Assembly (NCBI RefSeq): GCF_019279795.1
Contig: NC_056750.1
Location: 827,453,501-827,517,500, forward strand
Origin: Protopterus annectens
Taxonomy: Eukaryota > Chordata > Ceratodontiformes > Protopteridae
DNA length: 64,000 bases
Direction: 5' to 3'
Shown here: one piece after another, positions 48,100 through 60,628 of the stretch
Numbering within the stretch: position 1 is the stretch's first letter
Layout: each line of letters begins with the position of its first letter
Translations under genes and position numbers: made by a program
Notes under the pieces: generated by a model
Database searches by the model: none
Told to the model about the DNA's origin: nothing
Seen by the model: the letters and a program-made list of their open reading frames with translations, nothing else

Positions 48100-51000
48100 A
48101 TAGCAGTAGTACAGGTAATACAAATACTGGTACTAACCATGATAGCGGTAGCTACAGTCCTCCAGGTAATAGCAGAAGTAGAGGTAATACAAATACTGGT
48201 GCTAACAACGATAGCAGTAGCTACAGTCCTCCAGGTAATAGCAGTAGTAGAGGTAATACAAATACTGGTGCTAACCATGATAGCAGGAGCAGTAGCTATA
48301 GTCCTCCAGGTAATAGCAGTAGTAGAGGTAATACAAATACTGGTGCTAACAATGATAGCAGGAGCAGTAGCTACAGTCCTCCAGGTAATAGCAGTAGTAG
48401 AGGTAATACAAATACTGGTACTAACCATGATAGCAGGAGCAGTAGCTACAGTCCTCCAGGTAATAGCAGTAGTAGAGGTAATACAAATACTGGTGCTAAC
48501 AACGATAGCAGTAGCTACAGTCCTCCAGGTAATAGCAGTAGTAGAGGTAATACAAATACTGGTGCTAACAACGATAGCAGTAGCTATGGTCCTCCAGGTA
48601 ATAGCAGTAGTAGAGGTAATACAAATACTGGTGCTAACCATGATAGCAGGAGCAGTAGCTATAGTCCTCCAGGTAATAGCAGTAGTAGAGGTAATACAAA
48701 TACTGGTGCTAACCATGATAGCAGGAGCAGTAGCTATAGTCCTCCAGGTAATAGCAGTAGTAGAGGTAATACAAATACTGGTATTAACCATGATAGCAGG
48801 AGCAGTAGCTATAGTCCTCCAGGTAATAGCAGTAGTAGAGGTAATACAAATACTGGTACTAACCATGATAGCGGTAGCTACAGTCCTCCAGGTAATAGCA
48901 GTAGTACAGGTAATACAAATACTGGTGCTAACAACGATAGCAGTAGCTACAGTCCTCCAGGTAATAGCAGTAGTAGAGGTAATACAAATACTGGTGCTAA
49001 CAACGATAGCAGTAGCTATAGTCCTCCAGGTAATAGCAGTAGTAGAGGTAATACAAATACTGGTAATAACCATGATAGCAGGAGCAGTAGCTACAGTCCT
49101 CCAGGTAATAGCAGTAGTAGAGGTAATACAAATACTGGTACTAACCATGATAGCAGGAGCAGTAGCTATAGTCCTCCAGGTAATAGCAGTAGTAGAGGTA
49201 ATACAAATACTGGTGCTAACAATGATAGCAGGAGCAGTAGCTACAGTCCTCCAGGTAATAGCAGTAGTAGAGGTAATACAAATACTGGTGCTAACAACGA
49301 TAGCAGTAGCTACAGTCCTCCAGGTAATAGCAGTAGTAGAGGTAATACAAATACTGGTGCTAACAACGATAGCAGTAGCTATAGTCCTCCAGGTAATAGC
49401 AGTAGTAGAGGTAATACAAATACTGGTAATAACCATGATAGCAGGAGCAGTAGCTACAGTCCTCCAGGTAATAGCAGTAGTAGAGGTAATACAAATACTG
49501 GTACTAACCATGATAGCAGGAGCAGTAGCTACAGTCCTCCAGGTAATAGCAGTAGTAGAGGTAATACAAATACTGGTGCTAACAACGATAGCAGTAGCTA
49601 CAGTCCTCCAGGTAATAGCAGTAGTAGAGGTAATACAAATACTGGTGCTAACAACGATAGCAGTAGCTATGGTCCTCCAGGTAATAGCAGTAGTAGAGGT
49701 AATACAAATACTGGTGCTAACCATGATAGCAGGAGCAGTAGCTATAGTCCTCCAGGTAATAGCAGTAGTAGAGGTAATACAAATACTGGTGCTAACCATG
49801 ATAGCAGGAGCAGTAGCTTTAGTCCTCCAGGTAATAGCAGTAGTAGAGGTAATACAAATACTGGTATTAACCATGATAGCAGGAGCAGTAGCTATAGTCC
49901 TCCAGGTAATAGCAGTAGTACAGGTAATACAAATACTGGTACTAACCATGATAGCGGTAGCTACAGTCCTCCAGGTAATAGCAGAAGTAGAGGTAATACA
50001 AATACTGGTGCTAACAACGATAGCAGTAGCTACAGTCCTCCAGGTAATAGCAGTAGTAGAGTTAATACAAATACTGGTGCTAACAACGATAGCAGTAGCT
50101 ATAGTCCTCCAGGTAATAGCAGTAGTAGAGGTAATACAAATACTGGTAATAACCATGATAGCAGGAGCAGTAGCTATAGTCCTCCAGGTAATAGCAGTAG
50201 TAGAGGTAATACAAATACTGGTGCTAACAATGATAGCAGGAGCAGTAGCTACAGTCCTCCAGGTAATAGCAGTAGTAGAGGTAATACAAATACTGGTACT
50301 AACCATGATAGCAGGAGCAGTAGCTACAGTCCTCCAGGTAATAGCAGTAGTAGAGGTAATACAAATACTGGTGCTAACAACGATAGCAGTAGCTACAGTC
50401 CTCCAGGTAATAGCAGTAGTAGAGGTAATACAAATACTGGTGCTAACAACGATAGCAGTAGCTATGGTCCTCCAGGTAATAGCAGTAGTAGAGGTAATAC
50501 AAATACTGGTGCTAACCATGATAGCAGGAGCAGTAGCTATAGTCCTCCAGGTAATAGCAGTAGTAGAGGTAATACAAATACTGGTGCTAACCATGATAGC
50601 AGGAGCAGTAGCTATAGTCCTCCAGGTAATAGCAGTAGTAGAGGTAATACAAATACTGGTATTAACCATGATAGCAGGAGCAGTAGCTATAGTCCTCCAG
50701 GTAATAGCAGTAGTAGAGGTAATACAAATACTGGTACTAACCATGATAGCGGTAGCTACAGTCCTCCAGGTAATAGCAGTAGTAGAGGTAATACAAATAC
50801 TGGTGCTAACAACGATAGCAGTAGCTACAGTCCTCCAGGTAATAGCAGTAGTAGAGGTAATACAAATACTGGTGCTAACAACGATAGCAGTAGCTATAGT
50901 CCTCCAGGTAATAGCAGTAGTAGAGGTAATACAAATACTGGTAATAACCATGATAGCAGGAGCAGTAGCTACAGTCCTCCAGGTAATAGCAGTAGTAGAG

Positions 51001-53300
51001 GTAATACAAATACTGGTACTAGCCATGATAGCAGGAGCAGTAGCTATAGTCCTCCAGGTAATAGCAGTAGTAGAGGTAATACAAATACTGGTGCTAACAA
51101 TGATAGCAGGAGCAGTAGCTACAGTCCTCCAGGTAATAGCAGTAGTAGAGGTAATACAAATACTGGTACTAACCATGATAGCAGGAGCAGTAGCTACAGT
51201 CCTCCAGGTAATAGCAGTAGTAGAGGTAATACAAATACTGGTGCTAACAACGATAGCAGTAGCTACAGTCCTCCAGGTAATAGCAGTAGTAGAGGTAATA
51301 CAAATACTGGTGCTAACAACGATAGCAGTAGCTATGGTCCTCCAGGTAATAGCAGTAGTAGAGGTAATACAAATACTGGTGCTAACCATGATAGCAGGAG
51401 CAGTAGCTATAGTCCTCCAGGTAATAGCAGTAGTAGAGGTAATACAAATACTGGTGCTAACAACGATAGCAGTAGCTACAGTCCTCCAGGTAATAGCAGT
51501 AGTAGAGGTAATACAAATACTGGTACTAACAATGATAGCAGGAGCAGTAGCTACAGTCCTCCAGGTAATAGCAGTAGTAGAGGTAATACAAATACTGGTA
51601 TTAACCATGATAGCAGGAGCAGTAGCTACAGTCCTCCAGGTAATAGCAGTAGTAGAGGTAATACAAATACTGGTATTAACCATGATAGCAGGAGCAGTAG
51701 CTATAGTCCTCCAGGTAATAGCAGTAGTAGAGGTAATACAAATACTGGTATTAACCATGATAGCAGGAGCAGTAGCTATAGTCCTCCAGGTAATAGCAGT
51801 AGTAGAGGTAATACAAATACTGGTACTAACCATGATAGCGGTAGCTACAGTCCTCCAGGTAATAGCAGTAGTAGAGGTAATACAAATACTGGTGCTAACA
51901 ACGATAGCAGTAGCTATAGTCCTCCAGGTAATAGCAGTAGTAGAGGTAATACAAATACTGGTACTAACCATGATAGCAGGAGCAGTAGCTACAGTCCTCC
52001 AGGTAATAGCAGTAGTAGAGGTAATACAAATACTGGTGCTAAACATGATAGCAGGAGCAGTAGCTATAGTCCTCCAGGTAATAGCAGTAGTAGAGGTAGT
52101 ACAAATACTGGTGCTAACCATGATAGCAGGAGCAGTAGCTATAGTCCTCCAGGTAATAGCAGTAGTAGAGGTAATACAAATACTGGTATTAACCATGATA
52201 GCAGGAGCAGTAGCTATAGTCCTCCAGGTAATAGCAGTAGTAGAGGTAATACAAATACTGGTACTAACCATGATAGCGGTAGCTACAGTCCTCCAGGTAA
52301 TAGCAGTAGTAGAGGTAATACAAATACTGGTGCTAACAACGATAGCAGTAGCTACAGTCCTCCAGGTAATAGCAGTAGTAGAGGTAATACAAATACTGGT
52401 GCTAACAACGATAGCAGTAGCTATAGTCCTCCAGGTAATAGCAGTAGTAGAGGTAATACAAATACTGGTAATAACCATCATAGCAGGAGCAGTAGCTACA
52501 GTCCTCCAGGTAATAGCAGTAGTAGAGGTAATACAAATACTGGTACTAACCATGATAGCAGGAGCAGTAGCTATAGTCCTCCAGGTAATAGCAGTAGTAG
52601 AGGTAATACAAATACTGGTGCTAACAATGATAGCAGGAGCAGTAGCTACAGTCCTCCAGGTAATAGCAGTAGTAGAGGTAATACAAATACTGGTACTAAC
52701 CATGATAGCAGGAGCAGTAGCTACAGTCCTCCAGGTAATAGCAGTAGTAGAGGTAATACAAATACTGGTGCTAACAACGATAGCAGTAGCTACAGTCCTC
52801 CAGGTAATAGCAGTAGTAGAGGTAATACAAATACTGGTGCTAACAACGATAGCAGTAGCTATGGTCCTCCAGGTAATAGCAGTAGTAGAGGTAATACAAA
52901 TACTGGTGCTAACCATGATAGCAGGAGCAGTAGCTATAGTCCTCCAGGTAATAGCAGTAGTAGAGGTAATACAAATACTGGTGCTAACCATGATAGCAGG
53001 AGCAGTAGCTATAGTCCTCCAGTTAATAGCAGTAGTAGAGGTAATACAAATACTGGTATTAACCATGATAGCAGGAGCAGTAGCTATAGTCCTCCAGGTA
53101 ATAGCAGTAGTAGAGGTAATACAAATACTGGTACTAACCATGATAGCGGTAGCTACAGTCCTCCAGGTAATAGCAGTAGTAGAGGTAATACAAATACTGG
53201 TGCTAACAATGATAGCAGTAGCTACAGTCCTCCAGGTAATAGCAGTAGTAGAGGTAATACAAATACTGGTGCTAACAACGATAGCAGTAGCTATAGTCCT
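48100..53300. repeat. Internal duplicated block of the array, copy B
   Basis: This is the counterpart of 40.2-45.3 kb. The same rare variants lie at about 50060 (AGAGTTAAT), 49816 (AGCTTTAGT), 51018 (GGTACTAGCC), 52041 (AAACATGAT), 52093 (AGAGGTAGTAC) and 53019 (CCAGTTAAT). Copy B lacks the frame-shifting variants near 42225 and 44348 and has gained one 69-bp unit between about 50150 and 50940. Confidence 0.85.
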
Positions 53301-56300
53301 CCAGGTAATAGCAGTAGTAGAGGTAATACAAATACTGGTAATAACCATGATAGCAGGAGCAGTAGCTACAGTCCTCCAGGTAATAGCAGTAGTAGAGGTA
53401 ATACAAATACTGGTACTAACCATGATAGCAGGAGCAGTAGCTATAGTCCTCCAGGTAATAGCAGTAGTAGAGGTAATACAAATACTGGTGCTAACAATGA
53501 TAGCAGGAGCAGTAGCTACAGTCCTCCAGGTAATAGCAGTAGTAGAGGTAATACAAATACTGGTACTAACCATGATAGCAGGAGCAGTAGCTACAGTCCT
53601 CCAGGTAATAGCAGTAGTAGAGGTAATACAAATACTGGTGCTAACAACGATAGCAGTAGCTACAGTCCTCCAGGTAATAGTAGTAGTAGAGGTAATACAA
53701 ATACTGGTGCTAACAACGATAGCAGTAGCTATAGTCCTCCAGGTAATAGCAGTAGTAGAGGTAATACAAATACTGGTGCTAACCATGATAGCAGGAGCAG
53801 TAGCTATAGTCCTCCAGGTAATAGCAGTAGTAGAGGTAATACAAATACTGGTGCTAACAACGATAGCAGTAGCTACAGTCCTCCAGGTAATAGCAGTAGT
53901 AGAGGTAATACAAATACTGGTGCTAACAACGATAGCAGTAGCTACAGTCCTCCAGGTAATAGCAGTAGTAGAGGTAATACAAATACTGGTACTAACCATG
54001 ATAGCAGGAGCAGTAGCTACAGTCCTCCAGGTAATAGCAGTAGTAGAGGTAATACAAATACTGGTGCTAACAACGATAGCAGTAGCTATAGTCCTCCAGG
54101 TAATAGCAGTAGTAGAGGTAATACAAATACTGGTGCTAACAACGATAGCAGTAGCTATAGTCCTCCAGGTAATAGCAGTAGTAGAGGTAATACAAATACT
54201 GGTGCTAACAACGATAGCAGTAGCTATAGTCCTCCAGGTAATAGCAGTAGTAGAGGTAATACAAATACTGGTGCTAACAACGATAGCAGTAGCTACAGTC
54301 CTCCAGGTAATAGCAGTAGTAGAGGTAATACAAATACTGGTGCTAACAACGATAGCAGTAGCTACAGTCCTCCAGGTAATAGCAGTAGTAGAGGTAATAC
54401 AAATACTGGTGCTAACAACGATAGCAGGAGCAGTAGCTACAGTCCTCCAGGTAATAGCAGTAGTAGAGGTAATACAAATACTGGTGCTAACAATGATAGC
54501 AGGAGCAGTAGCTACAGTCCTCCAGGTAATAGCAGTAGTAGAGGTAATACAAATACTGGTACTAACCATGATAGCAGGAGCAGTAGCTACAGTCCTCCAG
54601 GTAATAGCAGTAGTAGAGGTAATACAAATACTGGTGCTAACAACGACAGCAGTAGCTACAGTCCTCCAGGTAATAGCAGTAGTAGAGGTAATACAAATAC
54701 TGGTGCTAACAATGATAGCAGTAGCAGTAGCTACAGTCCTCCAGGTAATAGCAGTAGTAGAGGTAATACAAATACTGGTACTAACAACGACAGCAGTAGC
54801 TACAGTCCTCCAGGTAATAGCAGTAGTAGAGGTAATACAAATACTGGTGCTAACAACGACAGCAGTAGCTACAGTCCTCCAGGTAATAGCAGTAGTAGAG
54901 GTAATACAAATACTGGTGCTAACAACGACAGCAGTAGCTACAGTCCTCCAGGTAATAGCAGTAGTAGAGGTAATACAAATACTGGTACTAACCATGATAG
55001 CAGGCGCAGTAGCTACAGTCCTCCAGGTAATAGCAGTAGTAGAGGTAATACAAATACTGGTGCTAACAACGATAGCAGTAGCTACAGTCCTCCAGGTAAT
55101 AGCAGTAGTAGAGGTAATACAAATACTGGTGCTAACAACGATAGCAGTAGCTATAGTCCTCCAGGTAATAGCAGTAGTAGAGGTAATACAAATACTGGTG
55201 CTAACAACGATAGCAGTAGCTATAGTCCTCCAGGTAATAGCAGTAGTAGAGGTAATACAAATACTGGTGCTAACAACGATAGCAGTAGCTATAGTCCTCC
55301 AGGTAATAGCAGTAGTAGAGGTAATACAAATACTGGTGCTAACCATGATAGCAGGAGCAGTAGCTATAGTCCTCCAGGTAATAGCAGTAGTAGAGGTAAT
55401 ACAAATACTGGTGCTAACAACGATAGCAGTAGCTACAGTCCTCCAGGTAATAGCAGTAGTAGAGGTAATACAAATACTGGTATTAACCATGATAGCAGGA
55501 GCAGTAGCTACAGTCCTCCAGGTAATAGCAGTAGTAGAGGTAATACAAATACTGGTGCTAACAACGATAGCAGTAGCTATAGTCCTCCAGGTAATAGCAG
55601 TAGTAGAGGTAATACAAATACTGGTGCTAACAATGATAGCAGTAGCAGTAGCTACAGTCCTCCAGGTAATAGCAGTAGTAGAGGTAATACAAATACTGGT
55701 ACTAACAACGACAGCAGTAGCTACAGTCCTCCAGGTAATAGCAGTAGTAGAGGTAATACAAATACTGGTGCTAACAACGACAGCAGTAGCTACAGTCCTC
55801 CAGGTAATAGCAGTAGTAGAGGTAATACAAATACTGGTGCTAACAACGACAGCAGTAGCTACAGTCCTCCAGGTAATAGCAGTAGTAGAGGTAATACAAA
55901 TACTGGTACTAACCATGATAGCAGGAGCAGTAGCTACAGTCCTCCAGGTAATAGCAGTAGTAGAGGTAATACAAATACTGGTGCTAACAACGATAGCAGT
56001 AGCTACAGTCCTCCAGGTAATAGCAGTAGTAGAGGTAATACAAACACTGGTGCTAACAATGATAGCAGGAGCAGTAGCTACAGTCCTCCAGGTAATAGCA
56101 GTAGTAGAGGTAATACAAATACTGGTGCTAACAACAATAGCAGTAGCTACAGTCCTCCAGGTAATAGCAGTAGTAGAGGTAATACAAATACTGGTAATAA
56201 CCATGATAGCAGGAGCAGTAGCTACAGTCCTCCAGGTAATAGCAGTAGTAGAGGTAATACAAATACTGGTACTAACCATGATAGCAGGAGCAGTAGCTAT

Positions 56301-58184
56301 AGTCCTCCAGGTAATAGCAGTAGTAGAGGTAATACAAATACTGCTACTAACAATGATAGCAGTAGCTACAGTCCTCCAGGTAATAGCAGTAGTAGAGGTA
56401 ATACAAATACTGGTGCTAACAATGATAGCAGTAGCAGTAGCTACAGTCCTCCAGGTAATAGCAGTAGTAGAGGTAATACAAATACTGGTATTAACCATGA
56501 TAGCAGGAGCAGTAGCTACAGTCCTCCAGGTAATAGCAGTAGTAGAGGTATTACACATACTGGTACTAACCATGATAGCAGGAGCAGTAGCTATAGTCCT
56601 CCAGGTAATAGCAGTAGTAGAGGTAATACAAATACTGGTGCTAACAACGATAGCAGTAGCTATTGTCCTCCAGGTAATAGCAGTAGTAGAGGTAATACAA
56701 ATACTGGTACTAACCATGATAGCAGGAGCAGTAGCTATAGTCCTCCAGGTAATAGCAGTAGTAGAGGTAATACAAATACTGGTACTAACCATGATAGCAG
56801 GAGCAGTAGCTATAGTCCTCCAGGTAATAGCAGTAGTAGAGGTAATACAAATACTGGTGCTAACAATGATAGCAGTAGCTACAGTCCTCCAGGTAATAGC
56901 AGTAGTAGAGGTAATACAAATACTGGTGCTAACAACGATAGCAGGAGCAGTAGCTACAGTCCTCCAGGTAATAGCAGTAGTAGAGGTAATACAAATACTG
57001 GTGCTAACAATGATAGCAGGAGCAGTAGCTACAGTCCTCCAGGTAATAGCAGTAGTAGAGGTAATACAAATACTGGTACTAACCATGATAGCAGGAGCAG
57101 TAGCTACAGTCCTCCAGGTAATAGCAGTAGTAGAGGTAATACTAATACTGGTGCTAACAACGATAGCAGTAGATATGGTCCTCCAGGTAATAGCAGTAGT
57201 AGAGGTAATACAAATACTGTTATTAACCATGATAGCAGGAGCAGTAGCTACAGTCCTCCAGGTAATAGCAGTAGTAGAGGTAATACAAATACTGGTATTA
57301 ACCATGATAGCAGGAGCAGTAGCTACAGTCCTCCAGGTAATAGCAGTAGTAGAGGTAATACAAATACTGGTAATAACCATGATAGCAGGAGCAGTAGCTA
57401 CAGTCCTCCAGGTAATAGCGGTAGTAGAGGTAATACAAATACTGGTGCTAACAACGATAGCAGTAGCTACAGTCCTCCAGGTATTAGCAGTAGTAGAGGT
57501 AATACAAATACTGGTACTAACCATGATAGCAGGAGCAGTAGCTACAGTCCTCCAGGTAATAGCAGTAGTAGAGGTAATACAAATACTGGTGCTAACAACG
57601 ATAGCAGTAGCTATAGTCCTTCAGGTAATAGCAGTAGTAGAGGTAATACAAATACTGGTGCTAACAATGATAGCGGTAGCAGTAGCTACAGTCCTCCAGG
57701 TAATAGCAGTAGTAGAGGTAATACAAATACTGGTATTAACCATGATAGCAGGAGCAGTAGCTATAGTCCTCCAGGTAATAGCAGTAGTAGAGGTAATACA
57801 AATACTGGTGCTAACAACGATGGCAGTAGCTACAGTCCTCCAGGTAATAGCAGTAGTAGAGGTAATACAAATACTGGTACTAACCATGATAGCAGGAGCA
57901 GTAGCTACAGTCCTCCAGGTAATAGCAGTAGTAGAGGTAATACAAATACTGGTGCTAACAACGATAGCAGTAGCTACAGTCCTCCAGGTAATAGCAGTAG
58001 TAGAGGTAATACAAATACTGGTACTAACCACGATAGCAGGAGCAGTAGCTATAGTCCTCCAGGTAATAGCAGTAGAGCTAATACAAATACTGGTGCTAAC
58101 AATAATAATAATAGCAGCGGTATGTCTAGATGTAAGTTTAGGACAGTTCAAAAATATTTGCTGAGTCACTACTTTTGTACTTAA

Positions 58185-58500
58185 TTTGACATGTTGTTAT
58201 TGATGCAGTGGACTCTGCCATTTTCTCACACTCTTTGGTGATGAGTCCTACAAGGATAAGGAAGAAAGACCCCATGTCCCAAACTGTGAGATGTTGATGG
58301 TGGTGTCAATACAGAAGGTGCTTGTGAAACATGTTTGCCTTTAACTAATTCCACAAATTCAGCTGGTGGTGTTGAAAATATTAACAATGAAGTCATCAGA
58401 CCTGTCCCGAAACTGACCCTGATAACGTCAGAGCTGACACAGTGGTGCTATAGCTTGGACAGGACACAATGACTGGTGCTAAGGTGGGCACCAAACACTC
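58185..58500. other. Unclassified sequence after the array
   Basis: A possible splice acceptor ends at 58208. The frame in phase with the array exon candidate would read about 28 residues (LDSAIFSHSLVMSPTRIRKK and a short end) before a TGA. Otherwise nothing is recognised. Confidence 0.3.
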
Positions 58501-58501
58501 A

Positions 58502-58505
58502 AATG

Positions 58506-58537
<32 letters not shown>

Positions 58538-58577
58538 GATTATGGTGGTGATGATGGTGATGATGATGATGGTGATG

Positions 58578-58609
<32 letters not shown>

Positions 58610-58646
58610 GATGATGATGGTTATGATGATGATGGTTATGATGGTG

Positions 58647-58677
<31 letters not shown>

Positions 58678-58680
58678 CTA
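58502..58680. repeat. (GAT)n / (GGT) trinucleotide repeat
   Basis: About 180 bp of GAT units with interspersed GGT, TAT and GGTTAT variants. Poly-Asp, poly-Met and poly-Ile frames across it are by-products of the repeat. Confidence 0.95.
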
Positions 58681-58689
58681 TAAATGTTA

Positions 58690-59170
58690 TTAAGGGAATT
58701 GGTACTGATGATGCAGTAGAGCCATCAATGTTAATAAGTTCAGGCTTAGTGTCCATCAGCACCAAAGGAGTCAGTGTTGAGACAATCAGTACCAGGTATA
58801 TTAGTACCGATGGAAGGACTGTTACAACAGATGGTATGGTAGTGACATATCTACTGCAACAGCCCTTCCATTGGTGCCAACATCCTTGGTACTGACTGAA
58901 GGACTGTTGCAGTAGTTGGCATGGTAACCACATTTGGTTCTGATACTCACAGTGCCAAAATAGCGCCTAGGGTAGGAGTATGAGTTGAGGAGGGAACAAA
59001 GCCTTCTCTAGCTACCCTAGAGGCATAAGAGGTGGTGAGGGCACCAAATTCAATTTCGGACTTAACCAAGGTCTTTAAACTCCTTTCTCATTTGAGATGA
59101 ATTGCAGGGCTCTATATTGATCAAGTTGACCTTAATGATATTCCCAAAGAGGTTTAGGATTCAATGTATC
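58690..59170 (+). mobile_element. DIRS gag-like fossil, left arm of an inverted repeat
   Basis: The sequence aligns, inverted, with about 59390-59830, including GAGTCAGTGTTGAGACAATC, AAGGACTGTT, the GAGTTGAGGAGGGAACAAA block and TTGATCAAG next to AAAGAGGTTTAGGATTCAA. The right arm continues into a DIRS-type gag finger, so this arm is assigned by association. It is broken and old, judging by the clear divergence between arms. Confidence 0.5.
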
Positions 59171-59389
59171 ATGAAAGTTCCCAGCCACTGGAGAAGCTGT
59201 TAAGTGTCTCCCTTGGGGTGCAGCCTGGATGAACTAAAATTTCCAGCTGTGGAAAACCCCAACAAGAGAACTTTGTAGTGGTTCCCTAGTCGGTGTGGTC
59301 CTAGTAGAAGTTGGGTCCCTCTAGTACACTTTTGGAGGAGGAGGCCTGTACTCACTTGGCCTAATTTCCTCTGTCCTTCGTTTTTCTTT

Positions 59390-60010
59390 GCCTTTTTCCT
59401 CTATTGTTTTATATTTCCTCTGTCATCATCTTTTCCATGCTTTGAATCCTAAACCTCTTTTGGGATTTCACTAAAGTAAGCTTGATCAATACACAGCCCT
59501 ACAATGTTTCTGAAATAAAAAGGAGGATAAAGACTTTGGTCTAGTCCAAAATGGAATTTGGAGCAGTCACTATCCCCTCTGCATCTAGGATCACTAGAGA
59601 AGGATTTGTTCCCTCCTCAACTTATGCTGCTACATTGGCCTCTGTTTTGGCACCAGGAGTATCACAGCCAAATGTAGTTACCGTACCATCTACCTCAACA
59701 GTCCTTTCATCAGTGCCAACATCCTTGCTACTGATTGTCTCAACACTGACTCCCTCAGTGCTGGGGGACACTATGGCTGAAGTCATCAACATTGGTGGTT
59801 TGATTCCCAGAAAGAATAAAGCAGAAGGAGGAATAATGATCCACCCCAGGCACATAACACACAGGTTGTGTGCATTATAGGGAATCTTTTGACCACACTT
59901 AGAGCATTTCCTTAATCCTAGGGTCATCCATGACTTGTCAACAAATACAATCTCACAATAAGCACTGTCAGGAAAAATACACAGCAAAATCCAAAAAAGT
60001 AACCATGCTA
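59390..60010 (-). mobile_element. DIRS gag-like fossil, right arm of an inverted repeat
   Basis: The minus-strand segment near 59860-59945 has LRKCSKCGQKIPYNAHNLC followed by VMCLG. This paired-Cys finger is typical of the start of DIRS gag proteins. The following sequence matches the left arm in inverted orientation. It is a broken fossil fragment with no ends or partner genes nearby. Confidence 0.55.
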
Positions 60011-60019
60011 TGTGATGCA

Positions 60020-60612
60020 CAAAAAAGACTAATCAACTGCACCAATAAACATAATTTTTTTCAATCAACTAACCACATATTATACTCCACAAAACATGCC
60101 AGCCAACAGTACTGATAAACAGTAAAGTTTAATCAAAACAGGAAAATAAAATTCTATAAAATACATAGAAAGTAAGAATAAAGGGACATAAAAAGATCAG
60201 GCCTAACAAGGAAAAAAATGGCGTGTCACAGGAACAGGAGGGGAAGAGTACTAAAAGTATAAAATTACAAAAATTATTAAACTAACTCAACTCTAATGAA
60301 TACAACTATTTAACTAAATACTTTATAAAAGAAAAATCAGGAGGAAGAAAATTTAGAAGTAGTTTTGCGGAAGAGAGCTTGAGTGCTAGATGGCACATCC
60401 AATGTGATCAGGGGCATACATGATCTAGAAGAAAGTGAGGGGGGTATATTGCAGGCGTGAAGGGGTGGGGGGAGCTCAAGATTTTGAAAAATCATTAAAA
60501 AAATTCTTAAGAGGGTAGGTTGGTACCTCCTGCAGTGATCAGTCATTCAGTTAAAGTGGAACGACTGGATCATGCAAGACAATATATTTGCCCTGGGTAT
60601 TTTTTAATTTTT
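60020..60612. other. Unclassified AT-rich sequence
   Basis: No gene, repeat family or RNA is recognised. Confidence 0.45.
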
Positions 60613-60628
60613 ATTTATGCATATCCTT
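60613..60628. repeat. Target-site duplication of the V-SINE, left copy
   Basis: ATTTATGCATATCCTT matches ATTTGTGCATATCCTT at 60953-60968 with one mismatch. Confidence 0.8.

Larger units (their letters stand above)
34250..58105. repeat. Giant tandem array, about 330 units of 69 or 75 bp (rarely 72)
   Basis: The basic unit is GTCCTCCAGGTAATAGCAGT, then AGTAGAGGTAATACAAATAC, then TGGTGCTAACAACGATAGCA, then GTAGCTACA (69 bp). The 75-bp form carries CATGATAGCAGGAGCAGTAG in the variable part, and 72-bp forms add one AGC. Variation is concentrated at a few sites: GCT, ACT, ATT or AAT after TGG; AAC, AAT or CAT before GAT; and TAC or TAT. Most of the unit is nearly invariant over 24 kb, which implies strong homogenisation. 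Unit lengths are multiples of three except at three spots (near 42225, 44348 and 45885). Confidence 0.98.
34245..58131 (+). other. Candidate giant low-complexity coding exon (Ser/Asn/Gly/Thr-rich repeats)
   Basis: One plus-strand frame of the array has no ATG before the array's end. It translates each unit as SYSPPGNSSSRGNTNTGA then NNDSS, or as SYSPPGNSSSRGNTNTGT then NHDSRSS. It is stop-free within units, hydrophilic and Cys-free, and each unit offers NSS and often NDS sequons. It runs openly at 34245-42224 and again from about 45890 to a TAA at 58182. Shifts near 42225, 44348 and 45885 each change frame by one and together restore it. At 58132 a consensus donor GTAAGT follows an Asn-rich end (ANNNNNSSGMSR). 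An acceptor-like TTGATGCAG at 58208 would give a short in-frame tail. It may be a mucin- or silk-like secreted protein, or a non-coding satellite that happens to be open. Confidence 0.22.

Noticed and set aside
33882-57524. Very long minus-strand frames with ITSTTAITWRT repeats
   Set aside because: Openness follows from unit length and composition. There are no promoter, start context or flanking domains, and the commonest variants are not silent in this frame.
34250-58105. Possible CRISPR-like array
   Set aside because: Units are contiguous near-identical minisatellite copies, not short repeats separated by unique spacers, and the window is eukaryotic.
33898-58164. Very long plus-strand frame with VLQVIAVVEVIQILVL repeats
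   Set aside because: It is hydrophobic and low in complexity, and it exists only because the repeat unit lacks stops in this frame. Its ATG lies in the flank without gene context. Frequent base variants change its residues, and the neighbouring frame looks far more protein-like.
58469-58933. Poly-Asp, poly-Met and poly-Ile frames
   Set aside because: They are translations of the (GAT)n repeat.
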